Positions 43,819-54,594 of a DNA stretch of 64,000 nucleotides are shown one piece after another. The DNA is taken from the NCBI RefSeq assembly GCF_900141835.1, contig NZ_FQZD01000005.1, positions 186,001 through 250,000 on the forward strand, in the 5' to 3' direction. Both the position numbers and the translations under genes were made by a program. The first letter of the stretch is position 1. Each line of letters opens with the position of its first letter. This DNA comes from Propionispora hippei DSM 15287. Its GTDB lineage: Bacteria; Bacillota; Negativicutes; Propionisporales; Propionisporaceae. The notes beneath the pieces were generated by a model that was not told the DNA's origin, searched no databases, and was given only the letters and a program-made list of their open reading frames with translations.

Positions 43819-44016
43819 CTACAGCTTGGATTCATATTGTTCAATCATTTTGCGAACCATGTGACCGCCTACCCGGCCGCAATCAGCGGAAGTCATTGTG
43901 TTCCAACCCTGGGAGCGAACTCGTTCGGCAATTCCTAACTCTGACGCAACCTCTAATTTCATCTGATCTAAAGCGTTTTCTGCAGACGGATTCACAGGTT
44001 TTCTCGAACGTGCCAT
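43819..44016 (-). CDS. Alpha/beta-type small acid-soluble spore protein
   Basis: The 65-residue protein saturates DNA in dormant spores and protects it from UV and heat. It has both family signatures: LEVASELGI at 21-29, which includes the germination protease (GPR) cleavage site, and the C-terminal DCGRVGGHMVRKMIEQYE region. AAAGGAGAG precedes the ATG. It lies between rimI and tsaD in the opposite direction and has its own terminator. This confirms spore formation. Confidence 0.94.
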   Translation of the reverse strand: MARSRKPVNPSAENALDQMKLEVASELGIAERVRSQGWNTMTSADCGRVGGHMVRKMIEQYESKL

Positions 44017-44138
44017 AGTGGCTTTCTCTCCTTTTTAGGCGTGATTTTGTATCGCATGATTGTCGCCTGATTCTAATGTGGCATAAATTCGGTCGAACGA
44101 TACCATGAAATTAATAGCAATACGGAGGATTACAGGAT

Positions 44139-45173
44139 ATGGGTGACGCTATACGACAACGATGCCTTACTCTTGCATTGGAAACTAGCTGTGACGAAAC
44201 ATCAGCGGCTATTGTTGCCGACGGGCGGGTCGTATTATCAAATATTATTTCTTCGCAGATTCCGGTGCACCAAAAATTTGGCGGTGTCGTACCGGAAATT
44301 GCTTCTCGCAAACATATTGAGAATGTGATGGCGGTGGTTGATGAGGCGTTGTCTGTGGCCGGAGTCGGCTTAAACGACCTTTCAGCCATCGGAGTGACCT
44401 ATGGACCAGGGCTGGTTGGTGCCTTGCTGGTCGGTGTTTCCGTAGCTAAGGCGCTTGCCTTTGCGACAGATTTGCCGCTGATTGGTGTAAACCATCTGGA
44501 AGGGCATATTTTTGCCAACTTTTTATCGCATGCTGCTTTACAGCCACCTTTTATCGCCCTGGTAGTATCTGGCGGGCATACTTCCTTAATCCAGGTCAAA
44601 GACTATCATTCCTTCGAGCTGCTGGGGCAAACCAGGGATGATGCGGCAGGGGAAGCCTTTGACAAGATTGCCCGGGTGCTTAAACTGCCTTATCCGGGTG
44701 GTCCTCACATCGACAGGCTGGCTCAGCAGGGAAACCCGGCGGCCATTGCCTTTCCCCGGGCTCTTACAGGCCAGAAAAATTTCGAGTTTAGCTTCAGCGG
44801 TTTGAAATCGGCGGTTATTAATTACATTCATAACGCCGAACAGAGAGGAGAACGAATACCGCAGGCTGATTTGGCGGCCAGCTTTCAGGCGGCGGTTGTC
44901 GATGTATTGGTTAATAAAACCATGCAGGCCGTCCGGCAGTGTCAGGTAAACCAAGTTGTTGTAGCCGGCGGCGTAGCCGCTAACAGCGCTCTTAAAAGTG
45001 CTCTTCAGGAAGCCTGTGACGCTGCAGGACTGGCATTATACTATCCCGACCCCATTCTTTGTACGGATAACGCCGCGATGATTGCTTGTCGTGCTTATTA
45101 TCAGTATTTACAGGATGACTTGGCAGATTTGCACCTAAACGCCCGGCCTGCTTTGAAATTAGGGAACCGCTGA
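44139..45173 (+). CDS. tsaD: tRNA N6-adenosine threonylcarbamoyltransferase TsaD
   Basis: The 344-residue catalytic subunit of the t6A complex has [12 protein letters not shown], the metal-binding NHLEGH (two His), [31 protein letters not shown] and [12 protein letters not shown] with the conserved DNAAMIA near the end. An ACGGAGG-like site precedes ATG 44139. The opposing SASP gene separates it from tsaE-tsaB-rimI, so it needs its own promoter. Confidence 0.94.
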   Translation: MGDAIRQRCLTLALETSCDETSAAIVADGRVVLSNIISSQIPVHQKFGGVVPEIASRKHIENVMAVVDEALSVAGVGLNDLSAIGVTYGPGLVGALLVGVSVAKALAFATDLPLIGVNHLEGHIFANFLSHAALQPPFIALVVSGGHTSLIQVKDYHSFELLGQTRDDAAGEAFDKIARVLKLPYPGGPHIDRLAQQGNPAAIAFPRALTGQKNFEFSFSGLKSAVINYIHNAEQRGERIPQADLAASFQAAVVDVLVNKTMQAVRQCQVNQVVVAGGVAANSALKSALQEACDAAGLALYYPDPILCTDNAAMIACRAYYQYLQDDLADLHLNARPALKLGNR

Positions 45174-45501
45174 AGTAATAAGACTATTGACCTGAGCGAG
45201 ATTTTTTTTGCCTGGTAAAGCAGTAAAATGGGAAAAGGCTGGAGCTGTTTTAGGGGCTTGCTGACGCCGCCAGGTGGAAGAAGGTCCGTCAGGATGAGCG
45301 GTCAAAATACACCTGTGGTCGCTTAGACGCTTGAAGAAGAAAGATGTTTGCATTGACTGTTTTCTTGTGGCGGACTTATGTGGTAAATATTTATGAAAAT
45401 TGAAGCTTTGTTGTTTTAAATTGTCCTAGGAAACAAGGAATTTTTAACCGGTAGGTAGAATAGATATACTTTGAACCATTTTTGGAGGTACTTGTATAGC
45501 C
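45174..45501 (+). other. Gene-free region between tsaD and the PdtaS-type kinase
   Basis: The 328 bases hold no convincing gene. A GC-rich block at 45225-45345 contains CTGACG/CGTCAG (45261-45292), then an AT-rich stretch leads to the kinase start with TGGAGG. Promoter boxes were not identified with confidence. Confidence 0.4.
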
Positions 45502-46926
45502 ATGAGTGTAGTAGGAGATATATGCAGAAAAATAACTACACTGCAATCAACGCAGATTGAATTGTTAGAAAATATCACTGCCAATATGGGACTCATGGCA
45601 GATTTGGCTCATGCGCAGGTCACCGTATATGCTAAGGCGAGTGACAATAATTTTGTTGTTATTTTGTCTCAGGTCAAACCACATACGAGTTTTATTCAGC
45701 GTAAACCCAGCTTGCTTGGGTCGACCGTACATATTGCGGAAGAGCCGCTGGTTGCCCGTACCTTTGTTTCCGGCCAGTCTATTTGCGGACAGCGTGAATG
45801 GGCTCTGGGCATGTGGATGGAAATGCGAACTTACCCGATCTTTGATAACGATGACGATATTATTGCGGTTATCAGCTTTGAGGCCAGCTCGGATGAGGTG
45901 CGGGCAGAAGGCCATGGCATTTTAGTGGAAAGCGCGTACATGCTGCAGACAATTTTGCGGGAAAGGTCCAACCGCAAGCTGTTTCGGCCACTCTCAGCCA
46001 GTGATGGCATCCTGGTAATTGATGAGAAGGGACAAATAATTTTTGCCAATTCGGCCGCTACCAGTATTTTTAAAGTTTTAGGTATCTCGCATATTGTGGG
46101 AAGGCGTTTCTATGATCGCCATGTGGATATGCGGTTGGTTCAAAAGGCGATTCGCAGCAAAGAACCCAGTGAGGTTGAAGTGGAAGCCGGAGGAATGACG
46201 CTGGTACAGCGGGTGATTCCGATTGTCAGTGATGCCGGGCTGGTCGCCCGGGTAGTTGTTATTGTCGCCAATGTAACGGAAATAAAGAAAAAAGAAAAAG
46301 AGCTTTTGATCAAAGCGGCTGTTATTCAGGAAATCCATCACCGGGTTAAAAACAATCTGCAAACGATTGCCAGTCTGCTTAGATTGCAAGCCCGCCGGAC
46401 CAAGTCGCAACCGGTTAAAGCAGCTTTGCGGGAAAGTGTCAACCGCATTCTTAGTATTTCTGTCGTGCATGAATTTTTATCGCAACAGGATGCCGAATTT
46501 ATTGATGTGGCGGAAGTCGCGCGCAATATTCTGGATATGGTGATTCAAAATATGCTGGAGCCGGATTTTAACCTGCAAACAATTTTTAACGGGAATACAG
46601 TCATTCTGGCTTCAGAAAAAGCCAGCAGTTTGGCTTTGGTCATCAACGAATTAATCCAAAATTCTATTGAACATGGTTTTATCGGCCGTCGCGAGGGTAT
46701 GATAGGTGTGGATATTGCCACGTTGGAAAAAACGTATCAAGTGGATATATATGATAATGGCATTGGCCTGCCTGAAGGCTTTAGCCCGCAAAATTCAAAC
46801 AGCCTGGGGTTACAGATTGTGCGCACTTTGATAGAAGACGATCTTGGCGGCAGTTTTCAGCTATACGCCAATAATGGGACTCATGCGTGCATTACCATAC
46901 CCCGCGAAGTGGAAGGAGGGAAATAA
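45502..46926 (+). CDS. pdtaS: PdtaS-type sensor histidine kinase
   Basis: The 474-residue soluble kinase has an N-terminal GAF-like sensory domain (about 1-150), a PAS domain (about 165-260; DGILVIDEKGQIIFAN), a HisKA_2 domain with phosphoacceptor H279 (EIHHRVKNNLQTIASLLRLQ, seen as IHHRVKNNLQ) and a HATPase domain (NELIQNSIEHGF, DNGIGLPEGF, SLGLQIV). This class phosphorylates ANTAR-type regulators, and such a gene follows four bases later. No membrane segment, so the signal is cytoplasmic. Confidence 0.92.
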   Translation: MSVVGDICRKITTLQSTQIELLENITANMGLMADLAHAQVTVYAKASDNNFVVILSQVKPHTSFIQRKPSLLGSTVHIAEEPLVARTFVSGQSICGQREWALGMWMEMRTYPIFDNDDDIIAVISFEASSDEVRAEGHGILVESAYMLQTILRERSNRKLFRPLSASDGILVIDEKGQIIFANSAATSIFKVLGISHIVGRRFYDRHVDMRLVQKAIRSKEPSEVEVEAGGMTLVQRVIPIVSDAGLVARVVVIVANVTEIKKKEKELLIKAAVIQEIHHRVKNNLQTIASLLRLQARRTKSQPVKAALRESVNRILSISVVHEFLSQQDAEFIDVAEVARNILDMVIQNMLEPDFNLQTIFNGNTVILASEKASSLALVINELIQNSIEHGFIGRREGMIGVDIATLEKTYQVDIYDNGIGLPEGFSPQNSNSLGLQIVRTLIEDDLGGSFQLYANNGTHACITIPREVEGGK

Positions 46927-46930
46927 TCAT

Positions 46931-47512
46931 ATGCAACCTTTGCGCATTGTGATAGCGGACAATGAATCGATTATCCGCATGGACTTGAAGGAAATACTGG
47001 AAGAAGCCGGGCATACCGTGATCGGTGAAGCCAACGACGGGGTGAAAGCGGTGGAATTGGTGAGAAAGCTGCGCCCCGACCTGGTGATCATGGATATAAA
47101 AATGCCGGAGATGGATGGAATTGCGGCTGCAAAAGTTATTTCCAACGAAAAACTTTCACCGGTTTTGCTGCTTACTGCATTTAGTCAAAAAGAAATAGTG
47201 GAAAGGGCAAAAGATTCAGGTGTGTTAGCCTATCTGGTCAAGCCGGTCAAAGAGGTGAATTTGTTTCCTGCAATGGAAATTGCCCTCTCAAGGTTCCAGG
47301 AAATTACCGAACTGGAGCAGGAACTGGAAGGCGTTAAAAACTCTTTGGAGACCCGTAAAATTTTAGACCGGGCTAAGGGTATTTTGATGGATGCCTATAA
47401 TTTGAATGAAAGTGAAGCATACCGCCGTATTCAGCAGTATAGTATGAGTAAACGGAAATCTATAAGGGAAGTGGCTGAGGCGATTGTAGAGTCCGTCACA
47501 AAAAAAAGATAG
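46931..47512 (+). CDS. pdtaR: ANTAR-domain response regulator (RNA antiterminator)
   Basis: The 193-residue regulator has a receiver domain (D10, phosphoacceptor D55 in IMDIKMPEMDG, K105-P) and a C-terminal ANTAR domain (about 130-186; LDRAKGILMDAYNLNESEAYRRIQ in part: RAKGILMDAYNLNESEAY). ANTAR proteins bind paired hexaloop hairpins in nascent RNA and prevent termination. AAGGAGGG precedes ATG 46931. It is the partner of the upstream kinase. Its RNA targets are not evident in the window. Confidence 0.93.
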   Translation: MQPLRIVIADNESIIRMDLKEILEEAGHTVIGEANDGVKAVELVRKLRPDLVIMDIKMPEMDGIAAAKVISNEKLSPVLLLTAFSQKEIVERAKDSGVLAYLVKPVKEVNLFPAMEIALSRFQEITELEQELEGVKNSLETRKILDRAKGILMDAYNLNESEAYRRIQQYSMSKRKSIREVAEAIVESVTKKR

Positions 47513-47513
47513 T

Positions 47514-47540
47514 AAACCCGGCAGGCTGCTGCTGGGTTTT
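47514..47540 (+). terminator. Terminator after the ANTAR regulator
   Basis: AAACCC-G-GCAG-gctg-CTGC-T-GGGTTTT directly follows the stop codon. Confidence 0.75.
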
Positions 47541-47592
47541 ATCTCATAGGCCGCCTTGCGAGCATTGCCTGCCTGTTTAGCGGCGAGTGTGT

Positions 47593-47635
47593 AACTCTCA
47601 GGGAAGTCCGGTTAGGATCTCTGAGAGTTTCTTTT
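47593..47635 (+). terminator. Second terminator hairpin downstream of the ANTAR gene
   Basis: AACTCTCAG and CTGAGAGTT enclose a 19-base loop and are followed by TTCTTTT. With the helix before it this may be the end of a small RNA. Confidence 0.6.
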
Positions 47636-47936
47636 GCAATTTGAATAAATGAATAAATTTTCCAGACGGGGTCATACTAGGGCATGTAATCAAACTAATG
47701 GAATGATTGATGCCGAATGATTTTTACGCCCGGCGAATTATACTCTAAGGGGGAGTGAATTTCCAGCCTTTTTCCTTCTCGTCAGTCAGCCTGCTGCCGG
47801 CATGTCCCGCTTGCCCGTCTTGGGGGGCTGTGCAAATAGCTTTATCATTCTCCTGGTGTTTTAAGGCTGACAAGGTGCTAGAATAGGAAAATTATGCTCA
47901 AGTTATAAAAAAAGTGGATTTTCCCCCAGAAAGCTC

Positions 47937-47968
47937 TTGATTTTTTTGTGCAAATTATATATTATAAT
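47937..47968 (+). promoter_or_regulatory. Likely groESL promoter
   Basis: TTGATT (47937-47942) lies 18 bases before ATTATA and 20 before TATAAT (47963-47968), directly in front of the CIRCE element. The exact -10 is uncertain. Confidence 0.5.
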
Positions 47969-47976
47969 TTATGGAA

Positions 47977-48003
47977 TTAGCACTCAACCTTAGTGAGTGC
48001 TAA
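47977..48003. promoter_or_regulatory. CIRCE operator (HrcA binding site)
   Basis: The perfect element TTAGCACTC-N9-GAGTGCTAA lies 45 bases before groES and marks HrcA repression of the chaperonin operon. Confidence 0.97.
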
Positions 48004-48033
48004 CAAAAAAATTATAAATGACAAACACGATAA

Positions 48034-48333
<300 letters not shown>

Positions 48334-48356
48334 TAAAAATCAATTATGGGAGGTAA

Positions 48357-50006
<1,650 letters not shown>

Positions 50007-50322
50007 GGTGCGCTTTACAAACCAGTAAATAAGCTGGGTATGTTGCTCCCATAACTCCAATGTTAACGATTTGTTAACGAGATTTGTAAAAAATATTAGA
50101 GGTTGTCCATAAGTTGACAAAACTTGTGGGCGACCTCTTTTTCATTGTCTTGGTGGCATGTAAATGGTTGTCCTAATAGTCGCAACATTTCACGTTCTGT
50201 TTTTTCTTAAGCTTACGGTTAATAGAGCTGGGGTCATATGATAATAAGAAGACATAGTGCATATACACTAATTTCGTGTAGCTTCATATAATGGTAACAA
50301 AGGACCGAAAAGGAGGGACAAT
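50007..50322 (+). other. Gene-free region between groEL and the cupin gene
   Basis: The 316 bases contain the groEL terminator (50098-50142) and, near the end, a TATAAT at 50287-50292 that may be the cupin promoter -10. Nothing else is recognised. Confidence 0.5.
50098..50142 (+). terminator. groESL terminator
   Basis: The arms AGAGGTTGTCCATAAG and CTTGTGGGCGACCTCT pair with two mismatches around a 9-base loop and are followed by TTTTTC. Confidence 0.75.
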
Positions 50323-50772
50323 ATGAATTATCCCAGATATCGCTGGAATAAAGCGCCAAATATAATTGATTATGGCCCGAAACCTTTTATTGTAAATATA
50401 GAACAGGCGACAAAACAAAATAAGACATTTCGCACCACGATATGGACGGGCGATTTTATGCAGTTAACTCTAATGTGTATCCCTGCTGGCGGTGAGATCG
50501 GACTGGAGATTCATCAGCATCTTGACCAGTTCATTCGTATTGAAAAGGGGTTAGGTCTTGTAAAAATGGGCATCCACAAAAATGATTTGTGCTTCCAGAG
50601 GAATATCGGTGCTGGATATGCATTTATTATTCCGGCAGGGACGTGGCATAACTTAATTAATAAGGGAGAAGGTTCCTTAAAACTGTATTCAATTTATGCG
50701 CCACCTCAACATCCCCAAGGAACCGTGCATGTTACAAAGGCTGATGCCGAGGCAGACGAACATGGCTATTAA
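50323..50772 (+). CDS. Cupin-domain protein
   Basis: The 149-residue protein has a single cupin barrel. Motif 1 is GGEIGLEIHQHLDQFIRIEKG, cited in part as EIHQHLDQFIRIEKG, with two His and a Glu as metal ligands; motif 2 is GYAFIIPAGTWHNLIN with the last His. It starts with aromatic residues (NYPRYRWNKAP). AAAGGAGGG precedes the ATG. Members of this Firmicute group are often annotated as mannose-6-phosphate isomerase-like, but the substrate is unknown. It is monocistronic. Confidence 0.85.
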   Translation: MNYPRYRWNKAPNIIDYGPKPFIVNIEQATKQNKTFRTTIWTGDFMQLTLMCIPAGGEIGLEIHQHLDQFIRIEKGLGLVKMGIHKNDLCFQRNIGAGYAFIIPAGTWHNLINKGEGSLKLYSIYAPPQHPQGTVHVTKADAEADEHGY

Positions 50773-51078
50773 GAAACAGCCTGCAGATAGTCCGGTCAAA
50801 ATTTACATTTATTGCGAATTTTTTACAAATACGATCATTACACGATATTATTGTGAGAATTAAGTTTTATACTGCAATTAATTTACTTTCCGCCCTTGGT
50901 GATGAGTGTAAAATGCGAACAGTAGACAGAGCAGGAAGAGAATTAATTTTGCCTTTAGGTGCTATGACTCGCGCTATTATTGAAATATATTATTATTTAT
51001 GGCCGGATTGATCCTTATTTTTAGAGCCTCACAAAGTGAAAAACTTTTGTGAGGCTCTTTTATATGTCTACAGATGCC
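50773..51078 (+). other. Gene-free region between the cupin and CBO0543-like genes
   Basis: The 306 bases are AT-rich. A 52-codon frame from GTG 50853 to 51011 lacks a ribosome site and includes a segment VDRAGRELILP that faintly resembles an AbrB-type domain, possibly a decayed gene. The terminator at 51023-51063 closes the region. Confidence 0.35.
51023..51063. terminator. Bidirectional terminator
   Basis: AGAGCCTCACAAA pairs perfectly with TTTGTGAGGCTCT; T-rich sequence follows on both strands. It serves the minus-strand membrane protein gene. Confidence 0.8.
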
Positions 51079-51561
51079 TTACACTTTTCTTTCGCTATTG
51101 AAAAAAGAGCTTGTTTTTAAGAAAATCCAGGTGATACAAGACCACCAAAGGAAAAACACAAAAAGCGAAACATAGGGGTAAAGCCAAGATCGGAAATCAA
51201 ATAAGTTTGCATTCCTTACCAAAAGTCCATAACCAACGCTGGCGCAGGAAAAAGTGAAAATATAGGGGTAACGGAAAAGTTTCTTTTTGGGGAAAAAGTA
51301 AAGAAATAACATGACAGTTGTAAGCCAGCTTGCCGGAGAAAGAAAATTCTGGCCCCAAGCAGCAAACAGTCCCATATTCTTAAACCACATAATATGAAGA
51401 ACGTTCTGAAACAGACTAACAATAAGAACATCGCCAAACGCTCCTAATAGAAAACCGTAAATAAAATATTCTTTATAATCTTTTTTCGGAATAAAAATCA
51501 AAGTGAAGGAAAAAGTCACAAGCAAATATACTGGGTAAAACAAAAGTGTTACAAGCTCCAT
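51079..51561 (-). CDS. CBO0543-like small membrane protein
   Basis: The 160-residue protein has about five hydrophobic helices (residues 5-25, 30-52, 75-92, 100-115 and 125-148), rich in Phe, Trp and Tyr, and a short basic C-terminus. Size and pattern resemble the CBO0543 family of spore-forming Firmicutes, which has no known function. The ATG at 51561 has only a weak AAGGGAAC-type site upstream. It lies between a cupin gene and a PdaB-type deacetylase gene. Confidence 0.65.
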   Translation of the reverse strand: MELVTLLFYPVYLLVTFSFTLIFIPKKDYKEYFIYGFLLGAFGDVLIVSLFQNVLHIMWFKNMGLFAAWGQNFLSPASWLTTVMLFLYFFPKKKLFRYPYIFTFSCASVGYGLLVRNANLFDFRSWLYPYVSLFVFFLWWSCITWIFLKTSSFFNSERKV

Positions 51562-51740
51562 CGTGGTTTGTTCCCTTCTTGTCAGTATTTTATAGTATGG
51601 TGCCTTAGGGGGGAGAGTTTTATGCAGGTATGGAAAGGAGCGGCGATATGAATCGATCTTTTTGCTCCGTCGGGCATATTGGAGAGCTTTGCTGCATAAG
51701 TAGTATTGGGCGAGGTTCTTGCGGATAAGGGGGCGAAAAG

Positions 51741-52481
51741 ATGATTTTTGATTTGCGGCGGTTTAAAACATTCCGGCATTTATTTTACAGCGTAGTCGGC
51801 TTGCTGGCGATTAGTACGGTATATATTCAGGTTGCCGATCTGATTCATACCGGTCCGATTGCCATTGCCGGGACCAGGACGGATCAAAAGGTTGTGGCGC
51901 TAACCTTTGATCATTCCTGGGGCAATAAATTTACTCCGTCGATTCTGGATACACTGAAACAATATAATGTAAAGGCGACTTTCTTCATTATGGGACCCTG
52001 GGCGACAAAATATCCGGACGTTGCAAAGCGCATCGTTGCAGACGGCCATGAGGTAGGCAGTCACGGCTACCGGCATGAAAATTATGGCGACAGGAGTGCT
52101 GACTGGGTACGTGAGGATATTCAAAAAGCGCATGCCCAGATCAAGGAAGTTACCGGTGTGGAACCGGTACTGTTGCGTCCGCCGAACGGGCACTATTCCC
52201 AAAGTTCCTTGAAGACTACCGATGAACTGGGCTATAAAACGATTATCTGGAATGTCGATTCGCTGGACTGGAAAAATCCGGGAAGAGATGTTATTGTGGA
52301 ACGGGTCATGAAACGGCTTAAACCGGGCGCTATCATTCTGATGCATGCTTCCGATACACCGGTGCAAACGGCGGAGGCTTTGCCTATTTTGCTGGAAAAG
52401 ATCAAGGCGGAAGGCTACACCTTTGTGACGGTCGGTGATTTACTGCAAAACTATGCCGGGCAGGGAATTTTGAAGCATTGA
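51741..52481 (+). CDS. PdaB-like polysaccharide deacetylase
   Basis: The 246-residue membrane-anchored protein has one N-terminal helix (about 13-32) and a NodB deacetylase domain. Motif 1 reads TFDHSWG (the usual TFDD is changed; PdaB has a similar SWG ending), motif 2 is SHGYRH with the zinc histidines, then RPPNGHYS, and a late LMHASD. It resembles PdaB, needed for spore-cortex maintenance in Bacillus. It should act on peptidoglycan outside the membrane. The terminator 52495-52518 follows. Confidence 0.85.
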   Translation: MIFDLRRFKTFRHLFYSVVGLLAISTVYIQVADLIHTGPIAIAGTRTDQKVVALTFDHSWGNKFTPSILDTLKQYNVKATFFIMGPWATKYPDVAKRIVADGHEVGSHGYRHENYGDRSADWVREDIQKAHAQIKEVTGVEPVLLRPPNGHYSQSSLKTTDELGYKTIIWNVDSLDWKNPGRDVIVERVMKRLKPGAIILMHASDTPVQTAEALPILLEKIKAEGYTFVTVGDLLQNYAGQGILKH

Positions 52482-52494
52482 TGAAAGCTATGGT

Positions 52495-52518
52495 CGGGCA
52501 GTGAAAACTGCCCGTTTT
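52495..52518 (+). terminator. Terminator of the PdaB-like gene
   Basis: CGGGCAGT-gaaa-ACTGCCCG is followed by TTTT. Confidence 0.85.
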
Positions 52519-52649
52519 GCATGGAAGCCTGTGCAATTTTTATGTCCTAGAAGGAAATGAGCTGTTTCCGGCGAAAGTAAAAGAGTTACATAATTTGAAG
52601 AAGTACTGCTCAAAATTACAAGGGAACACGAAATGAAGGTGCAACTCAT

Positions 52650-53768
52650 ATGAACTCGCTGCTAACAACGGCTTCGGCTAACATCATCTCCGGCAAGCGG
52701 CTGGATTTTGATGAAGCGATGGCTTTATACCAGCAAGGAGATCTACTGCATTTGGCTAATTTGGCCCGGTCGGTGAAGCACACCAGATCAGGCCGCCAAG
52801 TGTTTTTTAATGTAAACAGGCATGTAAATCTGACTAATATTTGTGTATCGCAATGTCCGTTGTGCGCATTTGCCCGTCTGGAGAATAGTGCCGATGCCTA
52901 TCTGATGGATATTTCCGAGGTGGTGCGGCTGGTGGAAACCGCCGGACGGGAAAATCCTGATCTGACCGAGGTGCACATGGTAAGCGCACTGCATCCGGCA
53001 ACTCCGTTTAGCTATTATCTAGATGTGATTGCCGCAGTCAAACGGACCTTGCCGCATATTCATCTGAAAGCGTTTACTCCGGTGGAAATTGTTCATTTTA
53101 GCAAAATTAGCGGTTTACCGGTGAAGGCTGTGCTTGCCCAGTTAAAAGCAGCCGGTCTGGATTCGCTGCCTGGCGGCGGAGCGGAAATTTTGGATGACGC
53201 CGTGCGACAGGTTATTTGCCCCGCTAAAGCAACTACGCAACAATGGATTGACGTTATTAAGGAAGCTCACCGTCAGAATATCCCGACCAATGCCACGATG
53301 TTATACGGCCATATTGAAACCGCGGAGCAAAGAATCAGGCATTTGCTGACACTGCGTGATATACAGGATGAGACCGGCGGGTTTCAGGCCTTTGTTGCTT
53401 TTCCTTTTCACCCTGAGAATACAGGGCTGAGCAGCAAGGCAAGAAGAGCGAGCTGCTGGGAAGATTTAAAACTGATTGCTATGGCTAGATTGGTATTGGA
53501 TAATTTTGACCACATCAAAGCGTTTTGGATGATGCTCAGCCTGCCGGTTGCTCAACTGGCACTGCATTTTGGTGTTGATGATTTGGACGGTACCGTTCAG
53601 GAGGAAAAAATCATCCATGCCGCCGGAGCGACTACCCAAAAGGGGATAAGCAAACAGGAACTAATTACACTGATACGGGAAACCGGCTATGTTCCGGTCG
53701 AGAGGGATACCTTCTACCATCCTGTAAAGGTATATGGAGAGGATGGCTCTGATCATGCTAAAGCCTAA
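52650..53768 (+). CDS. mqnE: Aminofutalosine synthase MqnE
   Basis: The 372-residue radical SAM enzyme joins SAM with the MqnA product to make 6-amino-6-deoxyfutalosine in menaquinone synthesis. The cluster motif is C65-x3-C69-x2-C72 (CVSQCPLCAF); SLPGGGAEI, TNATMLYGHIE and FHPENTGL are typical of MqnE. It starts the mqn operon. Its end overlaps mqnA. Confidence 0.93.
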   Translation: MNSLLTTASANIISGKRLDFDEAMALYQQGDLLHLANLARSVKHTRSGRQVFFNVNRHVNLTNICVSQCPLCAFARLENSADAYLMDISEVVRLVETAGRENPDLTEVHMVSALHPATPFSYYLDVIAAVKRTLPHIHLKAFTPVEIVHFSKISGLPVKAVLAQLKAAGLDSLPGGGAEILDDAVRQVICPAKATTQQWIDVIKEAHRQNIPTNATMLYGHIETAEQRIRHLLTLRDIQDETGGFQAFVAFPFHPENTGLSSKARRASCWEDLKLIAMARLVLDNFDHIKAFWMMLSLPVAQLALHFGVDDLDGTVQEEKIIHAAGATTQKGISKQELITLIRETGYVPVERDTFYHPVKVYGEDGSDHAKA

Positions 53769-54594
53769 ACTTGGACACATTAATTTTATTAACTGCCTGC
53801 CGTTGGATTATGGGCTGACGCAGGGCGGTTTTGCCCGGGGAATGGATATTTATCCCCAGGTTCCTTCGGCTTTGAATGAGGCTATTGTGGCAGGTCAACT
53901 GGATATAAGCCCGGTTTCTTCTATTATGTATGCCTTGCATGCCGATCAATTTTTCTTGCTGCCCAACGTGTCTATTAGTGCGGCCGGTGGCTTACAAAGT
54001 ATCCTTTTGGTAGCCAAACGTCCAATTGAGGAACTGAACGGCGCTCATATAGCTTTGACTTCCAAATCGGCCACTTCCCATGTGCAGCTCAAAATTGTGC
54101 TTGAGCAAGCTTATCATCTATGTCCGCAATATGCTGTCAGTGCGCTTTCTTTGGCGGAAGGCGTGCTGGATACGGCCGACGCGGTATTGTTTATCGGCGA
54201 TGATGCGCTGCATGCCTATTTGAACCGGCAGGACGGCTACTATTATTATGATATGGGGGCCGAGTGGCGTAAGTTGACGAATCTTTCCATGGTATATGCC
54301 GTATGGGTCGTTAACCGTAAGTTTGCCCAAGAAAATCCAGCGCTTGTGCAATATGCTTATGAACAGGTAACCGGTGCTTTCGCTTATGGCTTAACGCATG
54401 TTGAGGAAGCTGCTGCGGCCAGGGAACGGCACGCTCCGTTCAGTGCGCGGCAAATCTCTGATTATCTAAAGCTATTGAACTATGGCTTTACGCCGCAGCA
54501 TGAGGAGGCTTTGCTTACTTATTACAGGCGTGCCCAGACGCTTGGCTTGCTGTCGACTGTTCCGGAATTGAGAATGGCGGAGGTAATGCTATGA
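53755..54594 (+). CDS. mqnA: Chorismate dehydratase MqnA
   Basis: The enzyme of about 279 residues converts chorismate to 3-enolpyruvoylbenzoate, the first step of the futalosine route. It has the periplasmic-binding-protein fold without a signal peptide: GHINFINCLPLDYGL, LDISPVSSIMYA and SATSHVQLKI. ATG 53755 is the best start by homology; ATG 53734 and 53743 are in frame upstream. It overlaps mqnE by 14 bases and mqnC by four. Confidence 0.93.
   Translation: MLKPKLGHINFINCLPLDYGLTQGGFARGMDIYPQVPSALNEAIVAGQLDISPVSSIMYALHADQFFLLPNVSISAAGGLQSILLVAKRPIEELNGAHIALTSKSATSHVQLKIVLEQAYHLCPQYAVSALSLAEGVLDTADAVLFIGDDALHAYLNRQDGYYYYDMGAEWRKLTNLSMVYAVWVVNRKFAQENPALVQYAYEQVTGAFAYGLTHVEEAAAARERHAPFSARQISDYLKLLNYGFTPQHEEALLTYYRRAQTLGLLSTVPELRMAEVML

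Noticed and set aside
50853-51011. 52-codon frame with a faint AbrB-like segment
   Set aside because: GTG start without ribosome site, only a few residues resemble the family; noted only as a possible remnant.
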